From the NCBI GenBank assembly GCA_021432635.1, contig MU270035.1:558001-622000 (forward strand): a DNA stretch of 64,000 nucleotides, written 5' to 3'. Within the stretch, counting starts at the first letter, position 1, and each line of letters starts with the position of its first letter. The stretch is from Thozetella sp. PMI_491. Taxonomy: Eukaryota; Ascomycota; Sordariomycetes; Chaetosphaeriales; Chaetosphaeriaceae. Below the pieces are notes generated by a model, which worked only from the letters and a program-made list of their open reading frames with translations, had not been told where the DNA came from and ran no database searches. The position numbers and the translations under genes were made by a program. Shown one piece after another: positions 21,336 through 32,127 of the stretch.

Positions 21336-24061
21336 TTACAACCTGACGAGACGGGCCAAAAGCTCAATGCCCTCAGTGATCATACCGGTTTGGCAGCGGT
21401 CTCGCAGAAAGTCGATAAGCACAATGAGCATGCCTGTGGTTTTCCCCAACGCATCGTAAAAGCGGTCCTTACTATAGCGAGGGGCCAAGGACGATGCTAT
21501 TTGTAGGTAGTAGGAACACTCCTCTTTAGCCTGCTCGATAGACCTCACTTGCCCGTTCTGGACGAGATTGGCGGAGGAACAGGTACCGGTCAACGCGAAG
21601 CCAAAGTTCCAGCAAATAAGCCCTGCGAGGTAGAGGCACCAGAGGCAGTGGTGGCAATGTACTGTCGTCGACTTCAGCTCATACAGCCGTTCTTGTATTA
21701 CCGCAGCAGCTCCTACAATACAGTCAGTGATGCAAGGTTCATATGTGAAGATTGCGGAAGAGCAAGGGGATTGTTACGGGAGACACCTAACCACGCTCGG
21801 TCTTCCTTAACCCACCGGCTCATTTTTCGTCGTGATCTCACATAGTCTGCCGCGACCCTTTTCTTCCCTTCAATCATGTCTTTACCGGCCACGGTCTGCA
21901 AGTCGACCGGGCCAATCTCGTACAAGGTATAAGCGAGGTTCAACATGCACGTGCAGTCCCGCCAAAGAAAATTTGACGTCAATCCGCTCGGGATCGCCAC
22001 TTTCCTCCAGAGAAGTTCCCAGTTAGCTAGGGAGTGGGAGACGGTCTTGCCGAGAGACATTAGGGAGTCGCCCGACTGGTCGAGAAACCTCAGGTCGTTG
22101 CGTCTGCAGAGCTCCCTCGCTACTGAGACTATCCCATACAAGGCGATGTTGGAGCCCCGCGGTAGTTTCTCAGACTTGAGCGTCTTTGCACGAGGGTTCC
22201 AGAGCATTTTCAAAAAGTCGATGAAATAAAACGAATCCTTCGCGTTCAGCGCAAAAAGGTGAGCCCACTCCGAGGCAGACGTAGCGTACCAGGCGTCTTC
22301 GGATCCGTAGAGCTTAATGTTCAGATCAAACGGGACCATTGTCGGCTCTCCGCCATGCAGGATGCAGTGTTTCACGTCTAATATAAATGCAAGACGGACA
22401 AGCCTAGAGGACGTAGTGTCAGTAAACCAGATACAAGCCCACCTTCTGACAGGCATGGGTAATCACGGTCGGGGAAGCTGTCATAATTTGCATATACAAA
22501 CCTCTGGATCGACTCCGCTTCCACCCAGCGGATCCATGCCATCACATCATCGACGGCTTGGCTCTCGTCATTCGCCACGCGCGAAGACCTGTGGTCTAGA
22601 CGCCTCGTTGCCTTCATAGGTCAGTCTATCCGCAAACACAGTACACAGAGCTGGCATCTATTTCTCACCTCCAGAAGGACGCCGTGGAAGATAGACGCAA
22701 ACCCATACTCTTCTCGATCGCCTTGATATCTGGCAAATAGGAGAACCAAGAACAGGGCCTGAACAAGCCAAAGCGGCGGGCTCCAGGTCAGTCCAGGATG
22801 CTAAAGAGAGTGGTTAGCATGCACATGCGCGCAACTAGGTCATGTCTCACATTTATGATGGCAAACCGCAAAGCACGCTGGATCTTGACCCCTGTGGAGT
22901 GTTCAGTATTGTTATGGCTCCTCATCAGGCTCCAGCCAATGCTGATCACAGCCCACAAGAGCAACGGGCTGGGCTCCGAGGCCGGCCCGCTGATACAGCG
23001 CATCACGCGTCGTATCTCAGCCGACGACGGGAAAAGGAACTCAGGGTGCATGAAGGTGTATTCGATGTTGATGTGACGGTAATATAGATGTATCCCGTGT
23101 CTCATGCTGTTAAGCGAGAAGATCTGCGCCTCGAGGTCGACGTCGGCTGCCACTGCTCGCAGGACTGCCAATAGCTCCTCTCGCTTGTCCTCTGTCAGCG
23201 CGTTGCACACCCGGAACCCACAGTCAGGAGGATCAAAGTTTCCTGTCTTCGCTACGAACAGCTTAGACTGCGTTTCTTGGAAAAAGGCGGGCGGCACGCG
23301 GCGGATGGGAATGGGTTCATCCACCGGCGATGGCAAGCGGCCATCCCATACGGGGCCCGAGGTACCCTGGTCCTCAGTGTCGACTTCTGCAAAGTATTGG
23401 TTGTTCAGAAACCACTCGATGCTGACATCCTCCGAAAGGTCTATTGGTTCTTCTAAATCATGGAATCCGAAGAGCCCAAATAGACTACTTGGGCTGTCAC
23501 TCGGTGGGCCTTCCCAGCCTTGGCCGGTAAGTCCTGGCAGCTCGGCGATGCGCTCATCCTGCCCGTCCGCAAGCCGTGGGCTTTGCACACTCGCGGAAGT
23601 AGGAGTCGTGCAGCTACCATCGGAGCCGCGCTGTTCTCGACTCTCATCGTCGGGAGTCGTGTGATGGCTCGCCAGGACCTGGGGAGTCTCAGAACTATCC
23701 CCTCGCCGGGTATTGCTCCTTTCTCGGCCATGGTGAGAAACTTTGAGGTGCCGTTGCCACAAGTCCTTCCTTACAAAGGTAGCCGAGCACGAGGTGCAGC
23801 TCCAGCTCTGAGACGCTTCATCTGCACGCGGCCTCTCATTAGCATCGTTTGGTCTCGGGGCAGTTCAGATTGCTCACGATTCAGTTGGTGGCGGCGCAGG
23901 TGCTCCGACCGCGTGAAAGCCTTATGGCAGCCCGGAAACACGCACTTATGGCTCCGGTCGTAGACAGCTCCATCCGATCCGTTGCCCGTGAGCCTCTTGC
24001 CTCGTGATCGAGGCTGGTGGGGGCGGTCCACCAGCGCGGGAGGGGGATGGAAGCTGTTCAT
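21336..24061 (-). CDS. C2H2 zinc-finger transcription factor with fungal-specific regulatory domain
   Basis: A six-exon gene encoding 796 aa. Two adjacent C2H2 fingers sit at residues about 40-95: CVFPGCHKAF...HLRRHQLNH and CTSCSATF...WQRHLKVSHH. The middle homology region (fungal trans domain, about residues 260-600) includes YYRHINIEYTFMHPEFLFPS and LVRLAFILDVKHCILHG. Introns are 23822-23877, 22801-22850, 22612-22668, 22404-22501 and 21713-21786. Each has GT-AG ends and the joined exons total exactly 797 codons. The first intron interrupts the end of finger 1. Proteins of this build are DNA-binding regulators, often of neighbouring metabolic genes. It lies between the adenosine deaminase and the dioxygenase, both on the same strand. 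Confidence 0.88.
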
Positions 24062-24543
24062 GTGAGCAATCAGAAGCGAGCTCGAGCAGGGTCTGCCTGA
24101 TGGATCGAACGGCTCGCACGTCGTACGGCCGAGAATGAGCCCGCAGCTTCAGCAAGCAGTCGGGAGGATGTGCAGGTGCAGGATGTGTGGAGAGCATGGA
24201 ATGGGCTAGGCCGCTTCCAGGTCCGAATACGCTAATTTCGTGGAGGGTCAGATTGCCAGGCGGGGTTGTTGTTATCATGTTCGCCCGCGGGCCTAGCCAC
24301 AGCGTTCGTGGGACTTCGATACCACTCGTGAACTTTGTCGCTTTTATAGCACATACAGTGTATGCGGTCCCTAGAGCAATCTAGCTCTACTAGGATGTTT
24401 TCTGGAAGAGAAATTTGATCTGAGAGACAATCATGTACAATATTGATGCAACTTCCTATTTAGATGCAGTTCCAAAACAGCAACTGTTCACTACATAGAT
24501 CAAGTACAATACAAAACCACGCTCGAACGCTCCCCGCAGGGCC
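24062..24543. other. Intergenic region
   Basis: Upstream DNA of the C2H2 regulator and 3' flank of the dioxygenase. No gene seen. Confidence 0.4.
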
Positions 24544-25789
24544 CTATGCTACCACGGACAACTGAGGAAGCTGGGATATCCCAGGTGCTTTTTGTAGGGC
24601 GACATGCGTCGCCCGAAATCGTCGTTCGCACCACTGCCCGGCCGGATTTGTCAGAACCTAAGAGACTAGAGGTTGGGCACACGGCGCGGAACTCACCTCT
24701 CCACAGGATATGGGCTCGTATTTTGCCGGATGTTCTTCATCGACGCAGGTCGGGAGCACGGAGCACTTCTCGTTGAAGTTGAAGCCAAAGAAGAAGGGCA
24801 TGCTGTAGCGATCCACATCCGTGCGGTTGAAAACGCGGTGGACTGTCGACTTGAATCGGTCGTTGGACATACGCATCAGGAAGTCGCCAATGTTTACGAC
24901 GATAGTCCCCGGGATCGGCGCCGCCATGACCCACTCGTCATCGCGATTCAGGACCTGTAGCCCGCCGACTTCGTCCTGCCACAACAGCGTGAAGCACTGG
25001 AGGTCTGTGTGCGAGCCGATGCCCACCTCGTCCGCCACGGGCGTCGACAGCTCCTCCGCTGTCATGGCAGGGTAGAAGTTGAGCACCCCGTCCGCCCCCG
25101 GGTAGGTAGTCAGCTGGTCGAAGTAGCTCTCAGGCAGCCCTTGGCAGACTGCAAACACTTTGGCCAGCTTCCGGGCCAGCTTCAGGCAGGCTCTCCAGTA
25201 GCTGATGATGTCTTCCTGAAACTTCGGTAGGTGCGCGGTACCATCCCAGACGAAGTCTTCATGGCGTAGCCACGACCTCACATCGTCCGGGATCGCCTGC
25301 GGGTCCTTGGTGTCTGGGTCGAATTTGGGGTCATACTGCCACATGAAAGACTCCTTCCTATCGAGAGATTCCGAGGGGGACAGCTGCGTGGTGCCTCGGC
25401 CGGTGTAGCCGTTGTAGTGCTTGGACTTAGACTTGGCAACTTGCAGTTTCGCTTCAGCGGGCTGCGCGAAGAAGCTATAGAAGCTGTGTTAGCGATGCTC
25501 TGTGAAGAAACGACCGGGGCGCCGCGCACCTCTTTGCCGCAGCATGGGCCTTGCTGATTACGTCCTCGTCGATGCCGTGGTTCTTGATGTAAAAGAACCC
25601 CGAACTTTCGCTGGCGCGCTTGACCTCCTCGGCCAGCTTCTCGCGAGACACTTCGCTGTCGTAAATGCCTCCTAGGTCAATGATTGGGATCTCATCGGAG
25701 CTGCACGGTCGCGGTTTGGCGGTCGAGACCCGCCGGTATTCGATCCCTTGGCTCGTCATGAGCTGGATGGTGGTGTACGCTGGCTCCAT
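24544..25789 (-). CDS. 2-oxoglutarate/Fe(II) dioxygenase, isopenicillin-N-synthase fold
   Basis: A non-haem iron oxygenase of 375 aa. The N-terminal DIOX_N part has IPIIDLGGIYDS and SGFFYIKNHGID. The catalytic core shows the iron triad: HTDLQCFTLLW (His and Asp) and FKSTVHRVFN (His), followed by RYSMPFFFGF, whose Arg binds 2-oxoglutarate. Introns at 25475-25529 and 24634-24696 give 376 codons and a C-terminus ERRFRATHVALQ. An in-frame Met at 25813 would add eight residues. It is divergent from the NCS1 permease with 760-790 bp between starts. Family members include thymine 7-hydroxylase and many biosynthetic oxygenases. A nucleobase substrate is suggested only by the neighbourhood. Confidence 0.88.
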
Positions 25790-25813
25790 CGCTGCTGCGG
25801 ATTCAGATATCAT

Positions 25814-26576
25814 GACTGCCGAGGCCGATAACAGAGACACTGTCGAACAGTATCGTAGGTACTTATGGGCTATAAGCCGTAGCGCGGAGAACCCTGTCTT
25901 CTTGCTAGTTTGAGCGCCGTGGTAGCCCCGGAATGCCGCTGGCTCTGCTGGATCCTCTGGCGGGTCTCGGATGGGACTGATTACGTAGAGGCGATCGCAT
26001 TTGGGGGTCGCGCCGAGTGGGCCTTGTTGGTGTGCCAAGGGAAGGGAGTCTGATATGGACGGGCCAATCACGAGAAGTGCGATGCCCTGATGCCCTGCAG
26101 CCAAACAAAAGTCGGTCGCAATAGCGCTTCTCCGCACCCCCAAACTGGGGATCCAGTAAACGAGCGATAACCAAGATTTGGGGGTCTCGACGACTGCCGG
26201 CGTCCGGCTTGGGAGATAGGAGAATCTACCAGCACTTCCACTTCATAATTAAGGGTCTATGTTGACCAATCACAGCGGGCTAGCAGTAATCCTTAATCCC
26301 CCTCGTGAGCTCGGCCATATCCATCATGTTTTGGGGGTCCCGCCGCTCGTCCTCGCTCTTCCACGACTAATCAGTCCGTCTTCTAGTCTCCGGAGAGCAG
26401 TTCTATCAGCTCACGGAGATAATAGCCCTTGTCACCCAATATCAATTAGCAACTAATGGGATAGAGTACAAGTATACCCCACGCCCACTTGCACGGTCAG
26501 GAGAGTCTCACTGGCCTGAAACCCCATTCTTTTTGCCTTGCATAGTAATCCTAGTATTTCGAAGAGAATACTTGGG
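25814..26576. other. Shared divergent promoter region, dioxygenase and NCS1 permease
   Basis: About 760 bp between divergent starts. Some frames are open here, but none shows a family motif or a convincing start. It probably carries regulatory sites common to both genes. Confidence 0.45.
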
Positions 26577-28704
26577 ATGGCAAGAATTGGTGCCCGGCTT
26601 AGGAAGGGGCTCGTCGTAGATCACGGCAGCAAAAACCCCTTCCTCGATAACGACGACATTCGGCCACTGGCTTTGAAGGATCGGACATGGGGTCAGAAGA
26701 CTTACTTCGTATTCTGGTTCTCTGCCACGGCAACCGGTATACTCGCTCTCCCCTACCACAGCCACGCTATAGAGATGCTCACACTACGGGTCAGTTGCCG
26801 GCTGGTACCAGGGATCTGCGGCGCTGTCTACCGGCTTGAACATCTGGGAGGTCCTAGGGTGCCAGGCCGGAGGCTGGCTCCTTATTTCTCTCGTTTTCGT
26901 GCTTAACGGTCGTCCCGGTGCTATCTACCATGTCGGTTATCCCATTCTCAACCGCGCCGCTTTCGGCATCTACGGCGCCTGGTGTACGTATTCCACTGTG
27001 AAAATTGCCCCTTTCGGCCTCATAGTTGGCGCACCGATGACCCATGGCGATCCATTGGTATCCGTTTCAGTTCTGGAGGCATATTCCAATCTCTCTTATG
27101 AAAATTACTGACTCTGGGCGTGGATAGGGCCGACTTTCAACAGGGCGGTCATGGCCATCGTGTGGAACGGAGTCAATGTAAGTCGTATGAGGACATCATC
27201 CCATGGCACCTATGCTGACTGAGTGATTCACCATGCAGGGCGTGCAAGGTGGCCTATGCGTATAGTAAGTAGATTCCCACGCGACTCTGCAGCACACGCT
27301 GGAAAGCTGACACGGCAAAGTACTATGCTACATGCGATATTCCCCGGAATAGCCACTATTAACAACACAATGGGCAGCGGATCTGCGCTAACATCCGGGG
27401 GCATGATTGGATACGTGATCTTCTGGTATTGCCATCTTATCTCTCTTTCTGTCCTTTGCTGTCGACTAACTCGGGAAAAGGCTGGTGATCTGTGGCGTAG
27501 TCTCTATTCGGATTCCGAAGATGCGCATTCTGATCTGTATGCTTTGCTTCAAAATAGCTCGACGGGGAACATATTGCTGACAGAAGGAGCAGATATCAAG
27601 CTGATTGTCTACCTCATATCCGCCGTTGCCATGCTGGCGTGGACACTCACTCTCGCCGGTGGTGCCGGCCCGGTTCTACGGCAACCGTCCAAAGTTCAAG
27701 GATCGGACAAGGCATGGCTCATCGTGAGGTTCCTCCTTCTCTTTGCAGGAAACTGCGCCACGTATGCCAGCAACGCCGCCGACTTTCAACGGTACGCCCA
27801 GAAACCGAACGACGTCATTCTCGGCAATATCCTTGGCTTCCCGTTGGCGGATCTGTCTGTTGCTGTTGTCGGAAATATTGTGGCATCCACCTCGACCGTC
27901 ATCTTCGGAGAGCTCATCTGGAATCCCGTCCTGCTTCTCGACCGAATACAAACCGAGAACTACACATCTGCTAACCGAGCCGGGTGCTTCTTCATCTCAA
28001 TGATGTTTGCGTACTCGGCGTTGTTCTCCTCGGTATTCGAGAATAGTATTCCAGGTATGTCCTCTGCATCATTAGACCCACGGTTCGTGAGACTAATGCA
28101 ATGTCAAGCGGGCAACGATATCGCTGCCCTTCTTCCCAAATACATCTCGATTCGCAGGGCAATGTACATATGCCAGCTGGTTTCTATAGCCATCAACCCG
28201 TGGTTCTTGCTAGGATCAGCGTCTATCTTTATCACATTCCTCGGGTCATATCAAATCTTCCTCGCCGCCATTACCGGTGTCCTCATGTGCAACTATTACA
28301 TAATTTCTCGAGGCCATTTTGATGTGCCAGCTCTTTACAGCGGCGACAAGTCCGGCCCTTATTACTACACGAAGGGGTGGAACTTCCGTGCCTACATCGC
28401 TTACATCATCACCGTGGGAGTGAACTTTGCTGGGTTTCTCGGCAATATGGGTATCAAGGTGCCGATTGGCATCACTCGATTCTACTACTTCGCCTACCCG
28501 GTAGGCATCGTGCTGTCCTTTGGCATCTTCTGGGTCTGCAATCTCGTTTGGAAGCCAGATATCATGTTCCCACTAGACGAGTGGCGGGAGCCCAAGAACT
28601 ACTTCCGGCCAGAGGAGACGATAGGCGGGCAGCCCACGGCGGAGTCTGAGATGAAGACTGGAAGCTCCAACGATAATCTTCAGGCTCAAGAGGAGAAGAA
28701 GTGA
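26577..28704 (+). CDS. NCS1 nucleobase:cation symporter (Fur/allantoin-uracil permease family)
   Basis: An eight-exon gene encoding 547 aa with about 12 membrane segments. Landmarks in order: NPFLDNDDIRPLALKDRTWG, FSATATVAGWYQGS, VLNGRPGAIYHVGYPIL, WPTFNRAVMAIVWNGVN, GSGSALTSGG, NAADFQRYA, ENSIPAGNDIAALLPKYISI. These match fungal NCS1 permeases that import uracil, allantoin, uric acid or related rings with protons. Introns: 26737-26794, 26984-27127, 27178-27238, 27265-27320, 27426-27480, 27537-27592 and 28055-28108. The exons sum to 548 codons, and every junction falls inside a conserved block, which supports each site. It is divergent from the dioxygenase and followed by a Zn2Cys6 regulator. 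Confidence 0.92.
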
Positions 28705-29036
28705 CGCCGAGTAGATTACCTTTTGTTCAGCCGTCTAAATAAGTCTAGTGTTTCTCACATACTATTTGCTTTCGAATCCAAGATATCCGAGTTGACTCAT
28801 CATCCGGACATATTTTTATTGGAAGCCAGTGACACATGTTATGTGGCTTGACGTCAAGGAGCCATCTCTGGCGAAATTCCCGCTTTTTCCGCTTTTCCCG
28901 CTCTGGCGCCGCAATCCAAATTCCGGTTGGATCACACGCCCCACTCCACTCCCGTTTTCCGATTTCCGCTTATGCCGCCCACGCCCTTCGCCGGGAGACG
29001 AGAGTAGACGTTGCACCATCGCGCCAGCCCGACTCA
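28705..29036. other. Intergenic region, NCS1 to Zn2Cys6
   Basis: Holds the second copy of the pyrimidine element (28877-28910). Otherwise it is the 3' flank of the permease and the leader of the regulator. Confidence 0.45.
28877..28910 (+). promoter_or_regulatory. 34-bp TTCCCGC-repeat element, copy 2
   Basis: Same element as at 15142-15175 (31 of 34 positions), here 127-160 bp upstream of the Zn2Cys6 ATG at 29037 and on the coding strand of that gene. Confidence 0.5.
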
Positions 29037-30707
29037 ATGCCCGATTTACAGAAGCGGAGACGGTCGAAAAATGCTTGCGGCACGTGCCGAGAACTAAAGC
29101 GGAAGTGTGATGGCGGTCGGCCGTGCGGGACATGCTCCCGGCTCGAGTATGACTGTAGCTACCCGGAGACAGTCAGGCAGAGGAGACGGCAGAGCCGCCA
29201 GCCCGAGTCGACCACTGCCGCGTCACCGCCGCGGCCGGCCGCTCCGGCCATCCACAGCGAGGAGGTACCGGAGCTCCAGCGGTCCCATCACCACCACCTC
29301 TCGGTCGAGGCCAACTCCGCAGCTGCCTTCGTCCAGAGGCTAGCCCTCAGGATGGACCCGAGCACCGCACCGGGTATGCGTCTTTTTGCTTGGAATGCGT
29401 TTCTCGGCGCTCGAGGCGCAGCAGAGGCTCCTGCCTCGAAACCTCTGACCGACCTGATTTCACAAACCGATATGCGCGCTCTTGCGGCGGTCTACTTTGA
29501 CAAGCTCGACCCAGTGTACGGCGTTATCGACCGCCATGACGTCGAACAGCTCATCAAGGACAAGTGGTCTAGTACTGCCAGTACTGCCATAGGAGCCTCG
29601 CAGGATGCGATTCTCTACGGTATAGCTGCGATCGGGTGCCTGTTCTCACATGTCAGAGCCATGTCGGTCGAGACTCACCTTGTCGAGTCGGCAAAGGCTA
29701 TCCTGGAGGGAAACTTGTCCGAGTCCCCTGCCGTCGCCAGTGTGACGGCATGGCTTCTGCGGGTTATTTACTTGCGTGTCGCAGGCACTCCTCATATGGC
29801 CTGGATGGCGAGTAATCTACTCATGCATATGGTAGAAGCCGCCGGCTTGCATTGCGAGCCTTCGAAAGAATCCGTGCTGCCGCTGTCCAAGGGCGATGTG
29901 GACGCAGAAGTCCGACGACGACTGTTCGGTGTATCACAGCATCTAAACATCTGGATGTCGTTCGATCTTGGGTGCTCGAGAGTCACTCTCCGCAACGCAA
30001 CTAGTATGCTGCCGTCGCCCCGCCCCGGGAATTTCACGGTCGAGCTGCTGGGACTTCTGCCATATTCCCAAATACTGGATCCGGAAAGGACACCGACCGC
30101 CGAGGAACTGGAGTCCACTCTCTTAGAAGTTCTGAGTCGCGTTCACTCGATCGCGCCGTCTGTCCTTGCGCAGTGTAACTTGATGCTCTGCATCTGCCGC
30201 CGCTTAAAATCACTAAACGTGTCGTTTACCGGCACAATCCACGACCAGATCCTGGCAATGATCTCCAGAGGTGCCCAGGCCGCTCAGGAAATCCTGGACC
30301 TGCGCGCTCCTTGGCATCATATGGCCAATGTGCCGTTTCAGATGGTTTGCATCTTGCTTGCCATTGACACACTCGCATCCACGTCTCGACTCAAAGAAGT
30401 GATGGGGTGTTTGAGTAACGTTGTCAAGATATACAACACGGAAGCTACGCAAGAAGCGCTGCGGACCGCTTCTTTGCTCGTCCTCTCGCACAAGAGGAGG
30501 AAGGAAAAATGCGTCTCAAATTTGGATGAGGTCTTGCGGCTGTATCCAGTGACGCAAGCACCGGACAGCCAGACCGACTCGAGGCTCCAGTCATCAGCAG
30601 ATGTGACGTGGCTCGACAGTCTTACTGCTGACATTCCGGGTCTACAGGAACTCGATGTAGATCAGTTTCTCAGCCTGGGCTTCCCCTGGGATACCAGCAA
30701 TCCGTAA
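29037..30707 (+). CDS. Zn2Cys6 transcription factor
   Basis: A 556-aa binuclear zinc-cluster regulator without introns. The DNA-binding domain is at residues about 12-45: ACGTCRELKRKCDGGRPCGT then CSRLEYDCSYPE, giving six Cys with basic linker residues. A Ser/Pro/Gln-rich linker follows, then the fungal-specific middle region from about residue 150, with the FDKLDPVYGVIDRHD stretch and RRRLFGVSQHLNIWMSFDLG. The start at 29037 was chosen because the cluster normally lies near the N-terminus. An earlier in-frame Met at 28836 would add 67 residues reading through the pyrimidine element. Its position next to the NCS1 gene suggests, without proving, that it controls the permease and dioxygenase. 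Confidence 0.9.
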   Translation: MPDLQKRRRSKNACGTCRELKRKCDGGRPCGTCSRLEYDCSYPETVRQRRRQSRQPESTTAASPPRPAAPAIHSEEVPELQRSHHHHLSVEANSAAAFVQRLALRMDPSTAPGMRLFAWNAFLGARGAAEAPASKPLTDLISQTDMRALAAVYFDKLDPVYGVIDRHDVEQLIKDKWSSTASTAIGASQDAILYGIAAIGCLFSHVRAMSVETHLVESAKAILEGNLSESPAVASVTAWLLRVIYLRVAGTPHMAWMASNLLMHMVEAAGLHCEPSKESVLPLSKGDVDAEVRRRLFGVSQHLNIWMSFDLGCSRVTLRNATSMLPSPRPGNFTVELLGLLPYSQILDPERTPTAEELESTLLEVLSRVHSIAPSVLAQCNLMLCICRRLKSLNVSFTGTIHDQILAMISRGAQAAQEILDLRAPWHHMANVPFQMVCILLAIDTLASTSRLKEVMGCLSNVVKIYNTEATQEALRTASLLVLSHKRRKEKCVSNLDEVLRLYPVTQAPDSQTDSRLQSSADVTWLDSLTADIPGLQELDVDQFLSLGFPWDTSNP

Positions 30708-30846
30708 CACTCTCTAGGGACAGCAAACAGTCTAGTGGGCCAAAACAGCCTCGCCTCCCACCACATAGCGAGGAGGGGTGGCAAGAATCCATTTCACGGG
30801 TTAATTGAAATGTAAATTAGCAGTTTTAAAAGTTAATTCGGCGTGC

Positions 30847-32127
30847 TCAAAACATCACACGCCCAGCCACATCCCGCTTACTAGGCGCTATCTTGCCGCT
30901 GCATGTATCCCGCACCTTGTAGAAGTTCTGGTGCAGATAGGCACTGTGGATATCGGCACTCCTGATCCTCACTAGCGACTCGTCGGCGTTCCTGAGGCTG
31001 CTCATGGCATAGTTGTGGCTTCCCGTAAACACCCTCGGGATCTGATCGTCGTCGTACGCGCCATCAATGAGCATGTATTTGCTGTGCGGGCGGACGTTCC
31101 GGCCCTGCCAAGTCACCGCGCACGCTGTGAGCCCCATGCTCTTGCCGCCAGTGTTCTTGAGGGCGTTCTTCACATTGTCGTTCATGTTCGTATATGTGAT
31201 GTCGACCCAGCACCCGTTGCGCACCAGCTCCGCGAGCTTCTCGGCCACGGACACACGGGTGAAGGACCACATGACGATCCGCACGTCGGTCTGGTGAGTC
31301 TTACCATCAGACTCACCCGTGTACGAGCACTTGACGCTGTTCAGGATCGAGACAACCGTGTCCGTTGAGGCCTGGTTAAGGTCGCCGTTGGTCTCCTGGC
31401 GCGGGAAGAAATGGGTCTTGAATACATCATTGGTGCTGCCAACCCAGTAGTAGTTGTCATTGCCCGAGCCGACCCGGTTCGACCGTAGATCTTGGAAGTA
31501 CTTCTTATAGTTGGTGAATGACGAGGGTTCGCTCCAGGTGATGGCGTTGTTGTAGCTAGTGTCGGCGTCCCAGGTTCCCAGGTTCCCACTCGACTGAAAC
31601 ACAATATTTGACACTGACGTGCCGCCGTTGAGGACGACATTTGTAGCCGTCAGGAACTTATTGTGGTTATACGCGTAAGTATCCGTGTAGATCTTGCGCT
31701 TGGCAATGCAGCCTTTCTTATCTGGGCAGAGGACAACGTAAGAGGGGGCGGTATCGCTAGTGCCGAGCTCCGCAGCGAGCGTCTTGTAGGGGTACAAATC
31801 CGCGCTGGAGGAACCGTCATCTTTTGTGTTATCGTCGAGAATCACGCGGACGTTGACGCCGCGTTGATGCGCTTTGACCAGGCGTTGTGGGATGTTCGGT
31901 TTGTCGGCCGTGTCAGTCGTGTAACTGGTCTTGAACTCAAACCACGACATTTCGATCACCTGGCCCGCAGGCACGCGGTCGATTATGCGTGCAAGCTGCT
32001 GGAAGATGGCATACTGGCTCGCTTCGTTGCCAGCAGGATCGTTGAACACCGGTAGGCCAATGACAGGGTCTGGTTCGGCGGCAAGGGTGGCTGACACGAG
32101 AGCCAGCAGGATACTTACTACCTGCAT
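30847..32127 (-). CDS. Secreted phospholipase-D-superfamily protein
   Basis: A 426-aa intronless protein with signal peptide MQVVSILLALVSATLA. Two PLD halves are visible. The first has HNKFLTAT followed by the SSGNLG segment, a relaxed HKD motif lacking the usual Asp. The second is canonical, HSKYMLID (H-x-K-x4-D) followed by the FTGSHNYAM segment. The family cleaves phosphodiester bonds in lipids or nucleic acids. Two imperfect HKD motifs still form one active site in many members. Small, secreted, stand-alone PLD proteins of this size and layout (VNVRVILDDN early strand) are, as I recall, commoner in actinobacteria than in fungi, so ancient transfer is possible but untested. A TATAAATA box lies at 32257-32264. 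Confidence 0.82.
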   Translation of the reverse strand: MQVVSILLALVSATLAAEPDPVIGLPVFNDPAGNEASQYAIFQQLARIIDRVPAGQVIEMSWFEFKTSYTTDTADKPNIPQRLVKAHQRGVNVRVILDDNTKDDGSSSADLYPYKTLAAELGTSDTAPSYVVLCPDKKGCIAKRKIYTDTYAYNHNKFLTATNVVLNGGTSVSNIVFQSSGNLGTWDADTSYNNAITWSEPSSFTNYKKYFQDLRSNRVGSGNDNYYWVGSTNDVFKTHFFPRQETNGDLNQASTDTVVSILNSVKCSYTGESDGKTHQTDVRIVMWSFTRVSVAEKLAELVRNGCWVDITYTNMNDNVKNALKNTGGKSMGLTACAVTWQGRNVRPHSKYMLIDGAYDDDQIPRVFTGSHNYAMSSLRNADESLVRIRSADIHSAYLHQNFYKVRDTCSGKIAPSKRDVAGRVMF

